Shown: positions 36,108-47,120 of the stretch, in pieces
How the letters are laid out: every line of letters begins with the position of its first letter
Position numbering within the stretch: the stretch's first letter is position 1
DNA from: Mesonia aquimarina
GTDB taxonomy: Bacteria > Bacteroidota > Bacteroidia > Flavobacteriales > Flavobacteriaceae
Direction: 5' to 3'
NCBI RefSeq assembly: GCF_003667275.1
Contig: NZ_RCNV01000006.1
Coordinates: 124,001-188,000, forward strand
DNA length: 64,000 bases
Notes under the pieces: generated by a model
Told to the model about the DNA's origin: nothing
The model's database searches: none
Seen by the model: the letters and a program-made list of their open reading frames with translations, nothing else
Translations under genes and position numbers: made by a program

Positions 36108-37127
36108 ATGCAGACTATTCACAAGGAATTATCAAAACGTATTTTGGTACTAGATGGAGCAATGGGAACGATGCTTCAGGACTATAAGTTTACAGAAGAA
36201 AACTTTAGAGGTGAACGTTTTAAGAATTGGGAAACAGCTTTACAAGGTAATAATGATGTGTTAAGCCTAACGCAACCCCAAGCCATTTCCGCGATTCATG
36301 CAAAATATTTTGAAGCAGGAGCTGATATTGTAGAGACCAATACCTTTAGCAGCACTACGATAGCTATGGCTGATTATGCTATGGAAGAATTGGTTTATGA
36401 ATTAAATTATGCATCAGCTAAGATTGCAAAAAAAGTAGCGCTTGAATTTACAAAGGAGAACCCCAATAAACCACGTTTTGTTGCGGGGGCTATGGGGCCT
36501 ACTAATAAAACCGCGAGCATGTCTCCCGATGTTAATGATCCTGGTTACCGCGCTATTAATTTCGAAGAGTTACGTATAGCATATAAACAACAAGCCGAAG
36601 CATTGTTAGATGGCGGGGTTGATATATTATTGGTAGAAACAATTTTTGATACGCTTAATGCTAAAGCTGCATTATTCGCTATTGATGAAATTAGAGAAGA
36701 ACGTAATATAACTGTTCCCGTAATGGTAAGCGGAACAATTACAGATGCATCCGGTCGAACACTTTCCGGGCAAACTGCCGAAGCTTTTTTAATATCGATT
36801 TCTCATATTCCATTGCTCTCAGTTGGTTTTAATTGTGCTTTAGGCGCGGATCAGTTGACACCCCATTTGGAAGCCATATCAGCAAAATCTGAATTTGCGA
36901 TTTCTGCATATCCAAACGCAGGCTTACCCAATGCGTTTGGAGAATATGATGAAAGTCCTGAAAAAATGGCAACACAAATTAAAACTTATTTAGATAAAAG
37001 TCTAATCAATATTATAGGAGGTTGTTGTGGTACTACGCCTGAACATATTAAAGCTATAGCCACACTTGTAGAAAAATATGAACCTAGAAAGTATTCCACT
37101 CCTTTAGCAAAAGGAACAAGCGTATAA
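36108..37127 (+). CDS. metH: Methionine synthase, homocysteine-binding module (split MetH, part 1)
   Basis: 339 residues equal to the N-terminal homocysteine methyltransferase module of B12-dependent methionine synthase. It starts LSKRILVLDGAMGTMLQ and keeps the zinc-binding cysteines in SVGFNCALG and GGCCGTTPEH. It ends after this module, and a separate ORF starting 9 bases later carries the rest. Both ORFs are intact with good starts, so this is a stable split rather than a frameshift. The two products must associate to form a working enzyme. Confidence 0.92.
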   Translation: MQTIHKELSKRILVLDGAMGTMLQDYKFTEENFRGERFKNWETALQGNNDVLSLTQPQAISAIHAKYFEAGADIVETNTFSSTTIAMADYAMEELVYELNYASAKIAKKVALEFTKENPNKPRFVAGAMGPTNKTASMSPDVNDPGYRAINFEELRIAYKQQAEALLDGGVDILLVETIFDTLNAKAALFAIDEIREERNITVPVMVSGTITDASGRTLSGQTAEAFLISISHIPLLSVGFNCALGADQLTPHLEAISAKSEFAISAYPNAGLPNAFGEYDESPEKMATQIKTYLDKSLINIIGGCCGTTPEHIKAIATLVEKYEPRKYSTPLAKGTSV

Positions 37128-37136
37128 TATATTATT

Positions 37137-39821
37137 ATGAATGAAAGTAAAGTTTTAAAAATTAGTGGTTTAGAGCCTTTAGTTATTACTCCTGAAAGTA
37201 ATTTTATTAATGTAGGTGAACGAACAAATGTAGCGGGTTCTCGAAAGTTTTTGCGATTAATTAATGAAGAGAAATTTGATGAAGCGCTAAGTATTGCTCG
37301 AGATCAGGTTGAAGGAGGAGCACAAGTGATTGATATCAATATGGATGATGGTCTTATTGATGGAAAAAAGGCAATGGTGACTTTTTTAAATCTTATAGCT
37401 GCAGAGCCTGATATTGCTCGAGTGCCTATTATGATAGATAGTTCTAAATGGGAGATTATAGAAGCAGGCTTACAGGTTGTTCAAGGTAAATCTGTGGTAA
37501 ATTCGATCAGTTTAAAAGATGGAGAGGAAAAATTTATAAGGCACGCAAAGAAAATAAAGCGTTATGGAGCCGCAGTAATTGTCATGGCTTTTGATGAAGT
37601 TGGACAAGCTGATAATTACGATCGTAGAATTGAAATAGCTCAACGTAGTTATGATATTCTACTCAATAAAGTCAATTTTCCTCCGGAAGATATCATTTTT
37701 GATTTGAATATTTTCCCTGTCGCAACCGGAATGGAAGAACATCGACGAAATGCTTTAGATTTTATACAAGCTACCACCTGGGTAAAAGAAAACTTACCTC
37801 ATGTTAGTATTAGTGGAGGGGTTAGTAATGTCTCTTTTAGTTTTAGAGGGAATAATACTGTTCGAGAAGCGATGCATTCTGTTTTTCTATATTATGCGAT
37901 TAAAGCCGGAATGAATATTGGAATTGTTAATCCAAGTTTACTTGAAGTCTACGATGATATTCCTAAGGAACTACTGGATCATGTAGAGGATGTAATTTTG
38001 GATAGAAGGGATGATGCAACCGAACGCCTATTGAGTTTTGCGGAGAATGTAAAGACATCCTCTAAAGAAAGAAAAGTAGATTTGTCTTGGCGAGAAGAAC
38101 CCTTACAAGATCGAATAACACGAGCTTTAGTAAAAGGAATAGATGGTTATATTCTTGAAGATATAGAAGAGGCTCGTCTTTCAGCCGAAAAACCACTTGA
38201 AGTTATTGAAGGACCTTTAATGACAGGCATGAATGTGGTTGGCGATCTATTTGGCAGTGGAAAAATGTTCTTGCCTCAAGTGGTGAAATCGGCACGTGTA
38301 ATGAAAAAAGCAGTGGCTTATTTACTCCCTTATATAGAAGAAGAAAAGTTGAAAAACCCTCCTCCTGCTTCTGAAAAAGCTAAAAGCAACCTTGTACTTA
38401 TGGCTACGGTAAAAGGAGATGTTCATGATATAGGAAAGAATATTGTAAGTGTAGTGCTAGCCTGTAATAATTATGAGATTATAGATTTGGGAGTGATGGT
38501 GCCTCCTGAAAAAATAATCGCAACGGCAATAGAACGTGAAGTTGATATTATTGGTTTGAGCGGACTTATTACGCCTTCTCTTGATGAGATGGTGTTTTTA
38601 GCCAAAGAAATGAAACGGCAAAATTTTAGTGTCCCCTTACTTATCGGAGGAGCTACCACTAGTAAGGCGCATACAGCAGTAAAAATTGCACCGGAATATC
38701 ACGAGACCGTAGTTCACGTAAATGATGCATCTCGTGCTGTTACGGTAGTAGGTGATTTATTAAACCCTACTTCTGCTTCTGCTTATAAGGAGAAAATCAG
38801 AATCGACTATACACACTTTAGAGATCGCTTTTTAACCCGAGGTAAAAAGCGTGAGTTTCTAACAATTGATCAAGCACGTGAGAATAGGTGGAAATTAGAC
38901 TGGGATAAAGCTGAAATTTCTATACCTAATGCATTAGGAGTGCAGGTTATTGAAGATTTTGATCTTCATCAACTTTTAGATTATATAGATTGGTCACCAT
39001 TTTTTAGAAGTTGGGATCTACATGGAAAATATCCAACTATTTTAGAAGATGATGTTGTGGGAGCACAAGCTAAAGAACTTTTTGCTGATGCAAAGATTGT
39101 TTTAAATAAAATTCTTGACGAAAAGTTATTAAAAGCTAAAGCCGTTTTTGGCTTGTTTAAGGCAAATACAATTAATGATGATGATATTGAAGTATTTTCT
39201 GAACAGGGTGATCGATTTGTGTTTAGGACTTTACGTCAACAAAGCAAAAAGGCATCGGGAAAACCAAATATTGCTTTAGCAGATTTTATTGCTCCAAAAG
39301 AAACAGGAAGACAGGATTATATAGGCTGCTTTTGTGTGAGTACCGGTTTTGGAACCCAAGCGTTGGCGGAGGAATACGAAAAAGTACATGATGATTATAA
39401 CAGCATTATGGTTAAAGCTTTGGCCGATCGGTTTGCAGAAGCTTTTGCGGAATATTTGCATGAGCGTATTCGTAAAAAAGACTGGGGCTATGCTAGCGAT
39501 GAATTTTTAACTAATAATGAATTAATCAAAGAACAATATAAAGGCATTCGTCCGGCTCCGGGATACCCTGCTTGTCCTGATCACTTAGAAAAATTAACGA
39601 TTTGGGAGATACTCGGTGTAAAAGAAAAAATTGGAGTAGAACTTACAGATAGTCTTGCTATGTGGCCTGCAGCATCTGTAAGTGGCTATTATTTTGCAAA
39701 TAAAGATTCTCGGTATTTCGGCTTAGGGAAAATAAAAGAAGATCAAGTAATCGATTTTGCGAAACGAAGAAGAATTTCTATCGATGAAGCCAGAAAATGG
39801 CTTAGTCCTTTAATATCATAA
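37137..39821 (+). CDS. metH: Methionine synthase, folate/B12/activation modules (split MetH, part 2)
   Basis: 894 residues. Order: pterin-binding module ([17 protein letters not shown] near residue 22, [13 protein letters not shown] near 61); B12 cap; cobalamin-binding Rossmann module with the DxHxxG site ([11 protein letters not shown] near residue 430) and [12 protein letters not shown]; and the C-terminal SAM-binding reactivation domain ([15 protein letters not shown]). It transfers the methyl of methyl-tetrahydrofolate, made by MetF next door, via cobalamin to homocysteine held by part 1. All key motifs are present. Confidence 0.94.
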   Translation: MNESKVLKISGLEPLVITPESNFINVGERTNVAGSRKFLRLINEEKFDEALSIARDQVEGGAQVIDINMDDGLIDGKKAMVTFLNLIAAEPDIARVPIMIDSSKWEIIEAGLQVVQGKSVVNSISLKDGEEKFIRHAKKIKRYGAAVIVMAFDEVGQADNYDRRIEIAQRSYDILLNKVNFPPEDIIFDLNIFPVATGMEEHRRNALDFIQATTWVKENLPHVSISGGVSNVSFSFRGNNTVREAMHSVFLYYAIKAGMNIGIVNPSLLEVYDDIPKELLDHVEDVILDRRDDATERLLSFAENVKTSSKERKVDLSWREEPLQDRITRALVKGIDGYILEDIEEARLSAEKPLEVIEGPLMTGMNVVGDLFGSGKMFLPQVVKSARVMKKAVAYLLPYIEEEKLKNPPPASEKAKSNLVLMATVKGDVHDIGKNIVSVVLACNNYEIIDLGVMVPPEKIIATAIEREVDIIGLSGLITPSLDEMVFLAKEMKRQNFSVPLLIGGATTSKAHTAVKIAPEYHETVVHVNDASRAVTVVGDLLNPTSASAYKEKIRIDYTHFRDRFLTRGKKREFLTIDQARENRWKLDWDKAEISIPNALGVQVIEDFDLHQLLDYIDWSPFFRSWDLHGKYPTILEDDVVGAQAKELFADAKIVLNKILDEKLLKAKAVFGLFKANTINDDDIEVFSEQGDRFVFRTLRQQSKKASGKPNIALADFIAPKETGRQDYIGCFCVSTGFGTQALAEEYEKVHDDYNSIMVKALADRFAEAFAEYLHERIRKKDWGYASDEFLTNNELIKEQYKGIRPAPGYPACPDHLEKLTIWEILGVKEKIGVELTDSLAMWPAASVSGYYFANKDSRYFGLGKIKEDQVIDFAKRRRISIDEARKWLSPLIS

Positions 39822-39837
39822 AAATTAAAAAAAGCTT

Positions 39838-40794
39838 ATGAAAGTTATAGAGCATATCAAAAAAGCTAAGAATACTAGCTTGTTTTCCTTTGAAATTTTA
39901 CCCCCTTTAAAAGGGCAAAGTATACAGTCAACGTTTGATCATATTGATCCGTTAATGGATTTTGCACCTCCTTTTATTGATGTAACGTATCATCGGGAAG
40001 AATATATTTATAAGGAACAACCTGGGGGCTTACTTCAAAAGAAAATTGTACGCAAACGTCCGGGAACGGTTGGAATATGTGCGGCAATCCAAAATCGCTA
40101 TCGCGTTGATGCTATCCCGCATATTCTTTGTGGTGGTTTTACCAAGGAAGACACTGAAAATTTTTTAATCGATTTAAATTTTCTTGAAATTGATAATGTC
40201 CTTGCTTTAAGGGGGGATGCGGTGAAAAATGAAATTTATTTTAATCCTGAAAAAGAAGGACATCATTACGCCAAAGAATTGGTAAATCAAATTGTCGGAA
40301 TGAATGCAGGAGAATATCTTGATGAAGATTTAAAAAACAACTGTTCAACTGATTTCTGTATTGGAGTAGCCGGTTATCCCGAAAAGCACATGGAAGCACC
40401 TAGCTTAATGCAGGATATTCAGCAATTAAAGAAAAAAATAGCAGCAGGAGCTTCTTATGTGGTGACTCAAATGTTTTTTGATAATCAAAAATATTTTCAA
40501 TTTGTAGAACAGTGTAGGGAAGAGGGGATTAATGTACCCATTATTCCTGGGCTTAAACCACTTGCCTCTCAGCGTCAATTATCGGTGCTACCACATCGCT
40601 TTCATGTAGACTTGCCGGATGAATTAACCCAAGAGGTTTTAAAATGTAAGTCTAAAGCTGCAATACGTGAAGTAGGGGTTGAATGGTGTATAAAACAGAG
40701 TAAAGAACTTATTCAATACGGAGCTCCAGTATTACATTATTACTCGATGGGAAAAAGTGATAATATTCAAAAAATAGCTTCTGCGGTTTTTTAA
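39838..40794 (+). CDS. metF: 5,10-methylenetetrahydrofolate reductase
   Basis: 318-residue flavoprotein that makes the methyl donor for methionine synthase. Marks: FSFEILPPLKG near residue 15 with the catalytic Glu, FIDVTYHREEY, DNVLALRGD, VTQMFFDN and IPIIPGLKPL-like strand near 240. Last gene of the methionine operon, 16 bases after metH part 2, and followed by a long-stem terminator. Confidence 0.94.
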   Translation: MKVIEHIKKAKNTSLFSFEILPPLKGQSIQSTFDHIDPLMDFAPPFIDVTYHREEYIYKEQPGGLLQKKIVRKRPGTVGICAAIQNRYRVDAIPHILCGGFTKEDTENFLIDLNFLEIDNVLALRGDAVKNEIYFNPEKEGHHYAKELVNQIVGMNAGEYLDEDLKNNCSTDFCIGVAGYPEKHMEAPSLMQDIQQLKKKIAAGASYVVTQMFFDNQKYFQFVEQCREEGINVPIIPGLKPLASQRQLSVLPHRFHVDLPDELTQEVLKCKSKAAIREVGVEWCIKQSKELIQYGAPVLHYYSMGKSDNIQKIASAVF

Positions 40795-40803
40795 ATAAAA
40801 TTT

Positions 40804-40872
40804 GGGCTAGCACAAGGAGTTGTGTTGTTATAAATAATAAAATACTTTTATTTATAAGTGCTAGCCTTTTTT
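40804..40872 (+). terminator. Terminator of the methionine operon
   Basis: GGCTAGCAC (40805-40813) pairs with GTGCTAGCC (40858-40866) around an inner AT-rich hairpin (TTATAAATAA with TTATTTATAA), followed by six T. It lies between the converging met and his operons and may act for both. Confidence 0.8.
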
Positions 40873-40923
40873 AGCTTATCCGATTAAAAGCTAGAAGAAA
40901 GTAATTGAATAGATGTAATCTAT

Positions 40924-41547
40924 TTAGCTTTGTGTATGTCGTTGTTTTAAAACATTTATAACGTCTTGAAACCTAACTTCTTTAGCTTCCAATAAAATCA
41001 TCAAATGAAAAAATAAATCAGCAACTTCATTTTTAAATAATTCTATATCATCATCTTTTGCTTCAATAACCACTTCAACAGCTTCTTCGCCAAGTTTTTG
41101 AGCGATTTTATTTATTCCCTTTTGAAACAATCCACTTACATAAGAGTTTACAGCATAGCTTTCTTTACGATTGTAAATAATTTTTTCGATGGTGTTAATA
41201 AAATTGAAATCGTCTTTTGCTTTATTTTGTTCTCCCCAACACGTATCGGTTCCCTTATGGCAAACAGGACCAGTTGGATTTACTGTAAGCAATAAAGCAT
41301 CATTATCGCAATCCACTTTTATAGTATCCAGGATAAGAAAATTACCACTATCTTCTCCTTTTGTCCATAGTCTTTTTTTGCTTCGGCTATAGAAACATAC
41401 ACGTTTTGTCGTTAACGTCTTTTGATAAGCTTCTTTATTCATGTAGCCGAGCATTAATACATTTTTTGTAGTTTTATCCTGAATAATTGCAGGAATTAAA
41501 CATTCTTTATTTTTATTGAAGTTTATATTCATAACGGAAGCGTTCAT
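40924..41547 (-). CDS. hisIE: Bifunctional phosphoribosyl-AMP cyclohydrolase / phosphoribosyl-ATP pyrophosphatase
   Basis: 207 residues carrying steps 2 and 3 of histidine synthesis. The N-terminal HisI domain has MLGYMNKEAY, SRSKKRLWTKGEDSGN and the metal cysteines in DCDNDALLL and CHKGTDTC. The C-terminal HisE domain has KIAQKLGEEAVEVVIEAK. Last gene of the his operon, 5 bases after hisF. The start at 41547 gives a few extra residues; an in-frame Met five residues further in is also possible. Confidence 0.95.
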   Translation of the reverse strand: MNASVMNINFNKNKECLIPAIIQDKTTKNVLMLGYMNKEAYQKTLTTKRVCFYSRSKKRLWTKGEDSGNFLILDTIKVDCDNDALLLTVNPTGPVCHKGTDTCWGEQNKAKDDFNFINTIEKIIYNRKESYAVNSYVSGLFQKGINKIAQKLGEEAVEVVIEAKDDDIELFKNEVADLFFHLMILLEAKEVRFQDVINVLKQRHTQS

Positions 41548-41552
41548 GGTTT

Positions 41553-42305
41553 TTATCTGATTGTTATCTTATTTTCTTGTAAATATGATTTTAGATTGGG
41601 TAAATCAATTTCTTTAAAATGGAAAACACTAGCAGCTAAAGCTGCGTCAGCTTTTCCATTTTGAAATACCTCTAAAAAATGTTCACGAGTACCGGCCCCT
41701 CCTGAGGCAATAACCGGGATACTAACTTTTTTTGATAATTGCTGTAGAGCTTCATTTGCAAACCCATTTTTGGTGCCATCATGGTTCATGGAGGTGAACA
41801 GGATTTCTCCGGCTCCTAGTTGTTGAACTTGTTGAGCCCATTTATATAAATTTAAGCTCGTTTTGATTTTTCCCCCTAATGAATAAACCCACCATTCTCC
41901 ATTAATTTGTTTAGCATCAATGGCAACTACAATGCATTGACTACCAAATTTATCAGCCAAGTGTTTTATGAGTTCAGGGTTTTGAATAGCCGCGGAATTA
42001 ATAGATACTTTATCAGCGCCGTTCTTTAATAAACTTTGTACATCTTGTATACTAGAAATACCACCTCCTACTGTAAATGGAATATTAATAGCGGCTGCTA
42101 TTTGTTCTACAAGCGAAGCTAGTGTAGCTCGTTTTTCCTCACTAGCACTAATATCTAAGAATACTAATTCATCAGCTCCATTTTTTGTATAAAACTCAGC
42201 TAACTCTATAGGATCTCCTGCATCCCTTAATTCTTGAAAACGAACGCCTTTAACCGTCCTTCCGTTTTTTATATCTAAACAAGGTATAATACGTTTGCTA
42301 AGCAT
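41553..42305 (-). CDS. hisF: Imidazole glycerol phosphate synthase, cyclase subunit
   Basis: 250-residue TIM barrel. Catalytic Asp11 in [12 protein letters not shown], phosphate-binding loops FTVGGGISS and [11 protein letters not shown]. Works with HisH (glutaminase) encoded two genes upstream. Overlaps the end of hisA by 8 bases. Confidence 0.97.
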   Translation of the reverse strand: MLSKRIIPCLDIKNGRTVKGVRFQELRDAGDPIELAEFYTKNGADELVFLDISASEEKRATLASLVEQIAAAINIPFTVGGGISSIQDVQSLLKNGADKVSINSAAIQNPELIKHLADKFGSQCIVVAIDAKQINGEWWVYSLGGKIKTSLNLYKWAQQVQQLGAGEILFTSMNHDGTKNGFANEALQQLSKKVSIPVIASGGAGTREHFLEVFQNGKADAALAASVFHFKEIDLPNLKSYLQENKITIR

Positions 42306-43032
42306 TGTTTTGTAGTTGAAATTCTTTTAATTCTTTTAAAGTGATGTGTTGCTCATAGATTGCCTTCCCTACGATAGCTCCTGCACAACCTATTTTTTTT
42401 AATGTGTTAAGATCTGCGATGGTTGAAATTCCACCGGAAGCTAATAAATTTACGGGCTTGCTAAACGTATTTAGTATTTCTTTGTATATAGAAACAGAAG
42501 GTCCTTTTAACATGCCATCCTTAGCAATATCTGTGCATAGAATGGTATGGATGCCCTTTTTTATATAGCTTTTTATAAAATTCAGCAATTCCTGTTCCGC
42601 TTGATTTTGCCATCCACTGGTAGCAATTTTTCCATTTTTCGTATCAGCAGCTAGAATGATTTTTTCCGAACCATATTTTGTTATCCAATCTTGTACTTTT
42701 TTAGGTTTAGTTACTGCCATACTGCCTATTATCAGTTGTTTTGCTCCTGCATTCATAGCACTTTCCAGATCGCTATCAGAGCTTAAACCTCCGCCAAACT
42801 CTATAGAAAGATTGGTTTGTGTAGCTATTTTTTCTAAAAGAGCAATGTTTTTTACACTACCGCTTTTTGCTCCGTCTAAGTCTACTAAATGCAAATGCGT
42901 CAAACCGCAGTCTTCTATTTTTTTAGCAAAATCTACAGGGTTTTCGTTATATGTTTTAATGCTTGAGAAATCTCCTTGGGAAAGCCGTATGCATTTGCCC
43001 GCTATAATATCAATTGCTGGAATTATTTTCAT
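42298..43032 (-). CDS. hisA: ProFAR isomerase (phosphoribosylformimino-AICAR-P isomerase)
   Basis: 244-residue TIM barrel paralogous to HisF. Catalytic Asp8 in [18 protein letters not shown], the second catalytic Asp in [13 protein letters not shown], and phosphate loops IEFGGGLSS and LASGGISTI. Starts 5 bases after hisH. Confidence 0.97.
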   Translation of the reverse strand: MKIIPAIDIIAGKCIRLSQGDFSSIKTYNENPVDFAKKIEDCGLTHLHLVDLDGAKSGSVKNIALLEKIATQTNLSIEFGGGLSSDSDLESAMNAGAKQLIIGSMAVTKPKKVQDWITKYGSEKIILAADTKNGKIATSGWQNQAEQELLNFIKSYIKKGIHTILCTDIAKDGMLKGPSVSIYKEILNTFSKPVNLLASGGISTIADLNTLKKIGCAGAIVGKAIYEQHITLKELKEFQLQNNA

Positions 43033-43037
43033 ATCTA

Positions 43038-43625
43038 TTATTTATTAAGGTTTAAGAAATTACTAAGAATGCGTTCTCCGGGGCTACTACTTTTTTCCGG
43101 ATGAAATTGAGTAGCTAAAAAATTTCCTTTTTGTAAGGCGGCTGAAAAAGGAATAATATATTCTGTTTGTGCTATGGTAAAATCAGAAATAGGAGCATAA
43201 AAACTGTGTACAAAATATGTATATTCTTTTTCTTGAATACTATTAAACAAGGGTGACCGAAGTTTCTCTATAGTATTCCATCCGGTATGAGGAATTTTAC
43301 TTTTCTGGGGAAATCGGTACACTGAAATAGGAAATATACCCAACCCATCTACAGCTCCTTCCTCGGTATACTTACACATGAGCTGCATACCTAAACAGAT
43401 ACCTAAAACCGGTTGAGTTAAGTTTGGTATGATCTGGTCTAGTTTACTGTCTTTTAATTTTTTCATGGCACTATTGGCGTGCCCTACACCGGGGAAAATC
43501 ACTTTATCTGCTTGTTGAATAAGGCTTGTGTTATTGCTTAATATCGCATTATAGCCTAAACGTCTGATAGCAAATTGAATACTTTTAATATTTCCGGCTC
43601 CATAATCTATAATTACAATGTTCAT
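43038..43625 (-). CDS. hisH: Imidazole glycerol phosphate synthase, glutaminase subunit
   Basis: 195-residue class I glutamine amidotransferase. Catalytic Cys77 in GICLGMQLM and the His-x-Glu pair in TQFHPEKSS near the end. It feeds ammonia to HisF. Located between hisB and hisA as in other Bacteroidota his operons. Confidence 0.97.
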   Translation of the reverse strand: MNIVIIDYGAGNIKSIQFAIRRLGYNAILSNNTSLIQQADKVIFPGVGHANSAMKKLKDSKLDQIIPNLTQPVLGICLGMQLMCKYTEEGAVDGLGIFPISVYRFPQKSKIPHTGWNTIEKLRSPLFNSIQEKEYTYFVHSFYAPISDFTIAQTEYIIPFSAALQKGNFLATQFHPEKSSSPGERILSNFLNLNK

Positions 43626-43636
43626 TTGTTTTTATG

Positions 43637-44761
43637 TTATAACATTCCTTTGGTAGAAGGAAGTATCATGTTTTCAGAATCTCGACGGATGGCACTTTTT
43701 ATAGCTCTGGCAAAGGCTTTAAATATGCTTTCAATTTTATGGTGTTCGTTTGTACCTTCTGCTTTAATGTGAATAGTAGCTTTAGCAGCGTCTGCAAATG
43801 ATTTAAAAAAGTGAGAAAACATCTCTGTAGGCATGCCTCCGATCATCTCTCGATTAAACACAGCTTTCCAAACAAAATCACTTCGTCCTCCTAAATCAAT
43901 GGCTACTTGTGCTAAGCATTCGTCCATGGGGAGCATAAATCCATAACGTTCCAAGCCAATTTTGTTACCTAAAGCTTTCTGAAATGCTTCTCCTAATCCT
44001 ATTGCCGTGTCTTCAATGGTATGGTGTTCATCGACATGTAAATCACCACAAACGTCAATCTTTAAATCAATTTGTGCATGGCGCGCTAATTGTTCCAACA
44101 TATGGTCAAAAAAGGAGATCCCCGTGTGGATGTCAGCTTTACCTTTTCCGTCTAAGTTTATCGTTATTAAAACTTTAGTTTCGTGAGTAGTGCGGGATAT
44201 ACTGGCCTCTCTAAATTTTTTACAAAGCTTTTCATAGATCGCTCTCCAAGAGCTGGTTTTTAGTATAATATTCGGATCAAGCTTAGTCTTATTTGATTGA
44301 TTTTTAGTCCAACGCCCATCTAGTAAAATTCCTTTGGCACCTATGTTTCCCGCTAATTCCATATCACTTAAGCGATCTCCAATAACAAAGGAATTTTTGA
44401 GATCATATTCAGAATTATTTAAATATTCGGTAAGCATTCCGGTATTGGGTTTACGAGTCATTTTATTATCTTTGGGAAAAGAGCTGTCAATAAGAATATC
44501 CCTAAACGTGATTCCTTCGTTTTTAAAGCATTCAACAATAAAATTCTGTATAGGCCAAAAATCATTTTCAGGAAAAGACGTTGTACCTAAACCATCTTGG
44601 TTCGTAACCATAACGAGTTCATAATCCATTTCTGAAACTATTTTTGCCAAATAAGTCATCACAAAAGGATAGAAGGAGAGTTTATTAAAATGATCTACTT
44701 GATAATCTTTCGGTTCTTTAATCAAGGTTCCGTCACGATCTATAAATAATATCTTTTTCAT
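43637..44761 (-). CDS. hisB: Bifunctional histidinol-phosphatase / imidazoleglycerol-phosphate dehydratase
   Basis: 374 residues with two enzymes fused. The N-terminal HAD-type phosphatase (FIDRDGTLIKEP, Asp8 and Asp10) does the phosphatase step. The C-terminal IGPD domain carries the metal-binding HxxE-type motifs DIHTGISFFDHMLEQLARH, DEHHTIEDTAIGLG and EGTNEHHKIESIFKA. Start overlaps the hisC stop by 4 bases (ATGA-type coupling). Confidence 0.96.
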   Translation of the reverse strand: MKKILFIDRDGTLIKEPKDYQVDHFNKLSFYPFVMTYLAKIVSEMDYELVMVTNQDGLGTTSFPENDFWPIQNFIVECFKNEGITFRDILIDSSFPKDNKMTRKPNTGMLTEYLNNSEYDLKNSFVIGDRLSDMELAGNIGAKGILLDGRWTKNQSNKTKLDPNIILKTSSWRAIYEKLCKKFREASISRTTHETKVLITINLDGKGKADIHTGISFFDHMLEQLARHAQIDLKIDVCGDLHVDEHHTIEDTAIGLGEAFQKALGNKIGLERYGFMLPMDECLAQVAIDLGGRSDFVWKAVFNREMIGGMPTEMFSHFFKSFADAAKATIHIKAEGTNEHHKIESIFKAFARAIKSAIRRDSENMILPSTKGML

Positions 44762-45813
44762 AATTGTTCCTGCAAATTTTTTAAAATACTTAGGAGGTAT
44801 GCATTTTCTTTAGGGGTTCCAATACTTACTCGTAAACAGTTGTTACAATGTTTTTCTTTACTTCGATCGCGAACTACAATACCGTACTTAATAAGTTGCT
44901 GGTATCGCAAGACAGCATTGTCTACTCTTACAAGTAAAAAATTGGTATCTGATGGATAGATATGATCCACAAATGAGATTGCTTTTAATCGGTCAATCAT
45001 TTGTTGCTTTTCAGTTGTGAGTAAATAGATTTCTTTTTTTAATTTATGTTGTGCTATAATTTTTTTCTGGGCTTTTTTTTGAGTTAAGCTATTTACATTG
45101 TATGGAGGCTTAATTTTTTGTAAGACTGCAATAATTTGTGGTGAAGCGTACGCAATCCCTAACCTGATTCCGGCCATACCATAAGCTTTTGATAAGGTTT
45201 GAATGATAATTAAGTTAGGAAAATCATTTAATTTTGTTAACCAACTTTCTTTATCAGAAAAATCGATATAGGCCTCATCGATGATGAGTAATCCCTTTTG
45301 TTGTTGTAAGAGTATTTCAATATCATCTTTAGCTAGGGTATTTCCTGTAGGATTATTAGGGGAACATAAAATGGTTAATTTTGTTTGATGAGTTGCAGCT
45401 TGTATTATTTTTTCTGTTTTTAACTTAAAAGATGAGTTTAGGGGTACTTCTTTTACAAAAACGTTATTGATTCGTGCTAAAACTTCATACATTCCATAGG
45501 TAGGAGGTGTAATGATGAGGTTATCTTGCTGGGGTTCACAAAAAGCTCTAATGATTAGATCCAATAATTCATCACTGCCATTTCCTAAGAGAATTTGATC
45601 GGTACAGACTCCTTTTAGACGGGAAAGTTTATTTTTTAGCTTAGTTTGATTAGGGTCCGGATATCGATTAAAAGCAGTTTCAAAGGGATTTTCATTGGCA
45701 TCCAAAAAAAGCGTACTGTTGGAGGTTGATTGATATTCATTTCTAGCAGCTGAATAAGGAGTCAGTTCCTGAATATTTTTCCGAACTAATTGTTGAAGAT
45801 TGATAGAAGACAT
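44758..45813 (-). CDS. hisC: Histidinol-phosphate aminotransferase
   Basis: 351-residue fold-type I PLP aminotransferase. LFLDANENPFE near the N-terminus, LGNGSDELLDLI, CSPNNPTGN, LIIDEAYIDFS and the PLP-lysine in TLSKAYGMAGIRLG. Lies 4 bases after hisD and overlaps hisB. Confidence 0.96.
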   Translation of the reverse strand: MSSINLQQLVRKNIQELTPYSAARNEYQSTSNSTLFLDANENPFETAFNRYPDPNQTKLKNKLSRLKGVCTDQILLGNGSDELLDLIIRAFCEPQQDNLIITPPTYGMYEVLARINNVFVKEVPLNSSFKLKTEKIIQAATHQTKLTILCSPNNPTGNTLAKDDIEILLQQQKGLLIIDEAYIDFSDKESWLTKLNDFPNLIIIQTLSKAYGMAGIRLGIAYASPQIIAVLQKIKPPYNVNSLTQKKAQKKIIAQHKLKKEIYLLTTEKQQMIDRLKAISFVDHIYPSDTNFLLVRVDNAVLRYQQLIKYGIVVRDRSKEKHCNNCLRVSIGTPKENAYLLSILKNLQEQL

Positions 45814-45817
45814 ATAT

Positions 45818-47104
45818 TTAGGATTTTAATTTGTTAAGACGGATACTTACAGCATTTTTATGTGCTTCAAGTCCTTCTGCTTGCGCCATTAGCTCTACTG
45901 TATTACCAATGTTTTGAAGTCCTTCAGAACTGAGTTCTTGAAAGCTTGTACTTTTTAAAAAACTATCTAAACAAACTCCGCTATATTGTTTCGCAAAACC
46001 ATTGGTTGGTAAGGTATGATTAGTTCCGGTAGCGTAATCACCTACACTTTCCGGACTGTAGTTTCCTAAGAAAACCGATCCGGCATTTTGTACTCCCTCT
46101 TTGAAAAACGCCTTATCTTTTCTTGCAATAATGAGGTGCTCAGGCGCATAGACATTAATAAGGTTTAAACTTGCTTGAGGGCTCTCTAGGTAAATGAACT
46201 TTGTATGCTGTAATGCTTTTCTAATAATATTTGTTCGGTTTAAGGAGGCTAACTGTCGGTTAATTTCATTTTTTACTTCCTGAATAAAATCGTTAGAATT
46301 ACTTACCAATAAGGTTTGGCTATCAGGACCATGTTCTGCTTGAGACAATAGATCTGCCGCTACAAAACTGGAATTAGCTGTGTTGTCGGCTACAATCATA
46401 AGTTCTGATGGACCTGCAGGCATATCGATTGCAATACCATTTTGAAATGCTTTTAGTTTTGCTTGGGTCACAAATTGATTTCCGGGACCAAAAATTTTAT
46501 ATACCTTCGGAATAGTTTCTGTTCCAAATGTTAAGGCTGCAATTGCTTGAATTCCTCCTACTTTAACAATTCGTGTTATACCGCATAATTTGGCGGCAAA
46601 CTGTATAGCCGGATGTATTGATTTATTTTGGTTAGGAGGTGTACATAATACAATTTCTTGACAACCTGCTAATTGTGCGGGCACTCCCAACATTAATACG
46701 GTAGAAAACAAGGGTGCTGATCCTCCAGGAATATAAAGACCTACTTTTGCGATAGGCTTTTTTTCTAACCAACATGTAATTCCCGGTTGTGTTTCAACCT
46801 CAAACGGTTTTGCTTCTTGTGCTTTATGAAATTTATAAATATTAGTATAGGCTTGTAGAATAGCTTTTTTGAGCTCAGGCGATAGTTTTGTAGAAAGTTC
46901 ATCAGCTTCTTGTAAGCTAAGGTCTAAACGGTCTAATTTTACTTTATCAAAAAAAGAAGTGTATTTTTTAACCGCAATATCCCCTTTGTGCTGTACTTCA
47001 TTAAAAATTATTTGTACATTGTTCTCTATCTCAGTAGTTGTGGTATAAGGCCGTCTTAAAAGCTCTTCCCATTTTTCCGGTTTTGGATTTATGAATATTT
47101 TCAT
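45818..47104 (-). CDS. hisD: Histidinol dehydrogenase
   Basis: 428 residues from the Met at 47104 (MKIFINPKPEKWEELL). The frame opens 36 bases further upstream, but that start would overlap hisG and add an unlikely N-terminus. Signature QLAGCQEIVLCTPPN, FGPGNQFVTQAK, AGPSELMIVAD, DLLSQAEHGPDSQ (zinc and catalytic residues) and YAPEHL. Catalyses the last two oxidations to histidine. Confidence 0.95.
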   Translation of the reverse strand: MKIFINPKPEKWEELLRRPYTTTTEIENNVQIIFNEVQHKGDIAVKKYTSFFDKVKLDRLDLSLQEADELSTKLSPELKKAILQAYTNIYKFHKAQEAKPFEVETQPGITCWLEKKPIAKVGLYIPGGSAPLFSTVLMLGVPAQLAGCQEIVLCTPPNQNKSIHPAIQFAAKLCGITRIVKVGGIQAIAALTFGTETIPKVYKIFGPGNQFVTQAKLKAFQNGIAIDMPAGPSELMIVADNTANSSFVAADLLSQAEHGPDSQTLLVSNSNDFIQEVKNEINRQLASLNRTNIIRKALQHTKFIYLESPQASLNLINVYAPEHLIIARKDKAFFKEGVQNAGSVFLGNYSPESVGDYATGTNHTLPTNGFAKQYSGVCLDSFLKSTSFQELSSEGLQNIGNTVELMAQAEGLEAHKNAVSIRLNKLKS

Positions 47105-47120
47105 TGTTATCGTGTTTAGT

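Noticed and set aside
37128-37136. Frameshift or nonsense mutation in metH
   Set aside because: Both parts begin and end at module boundaries with proper start and stop codons and a normal intergenic gap, so a natural split is more likely.
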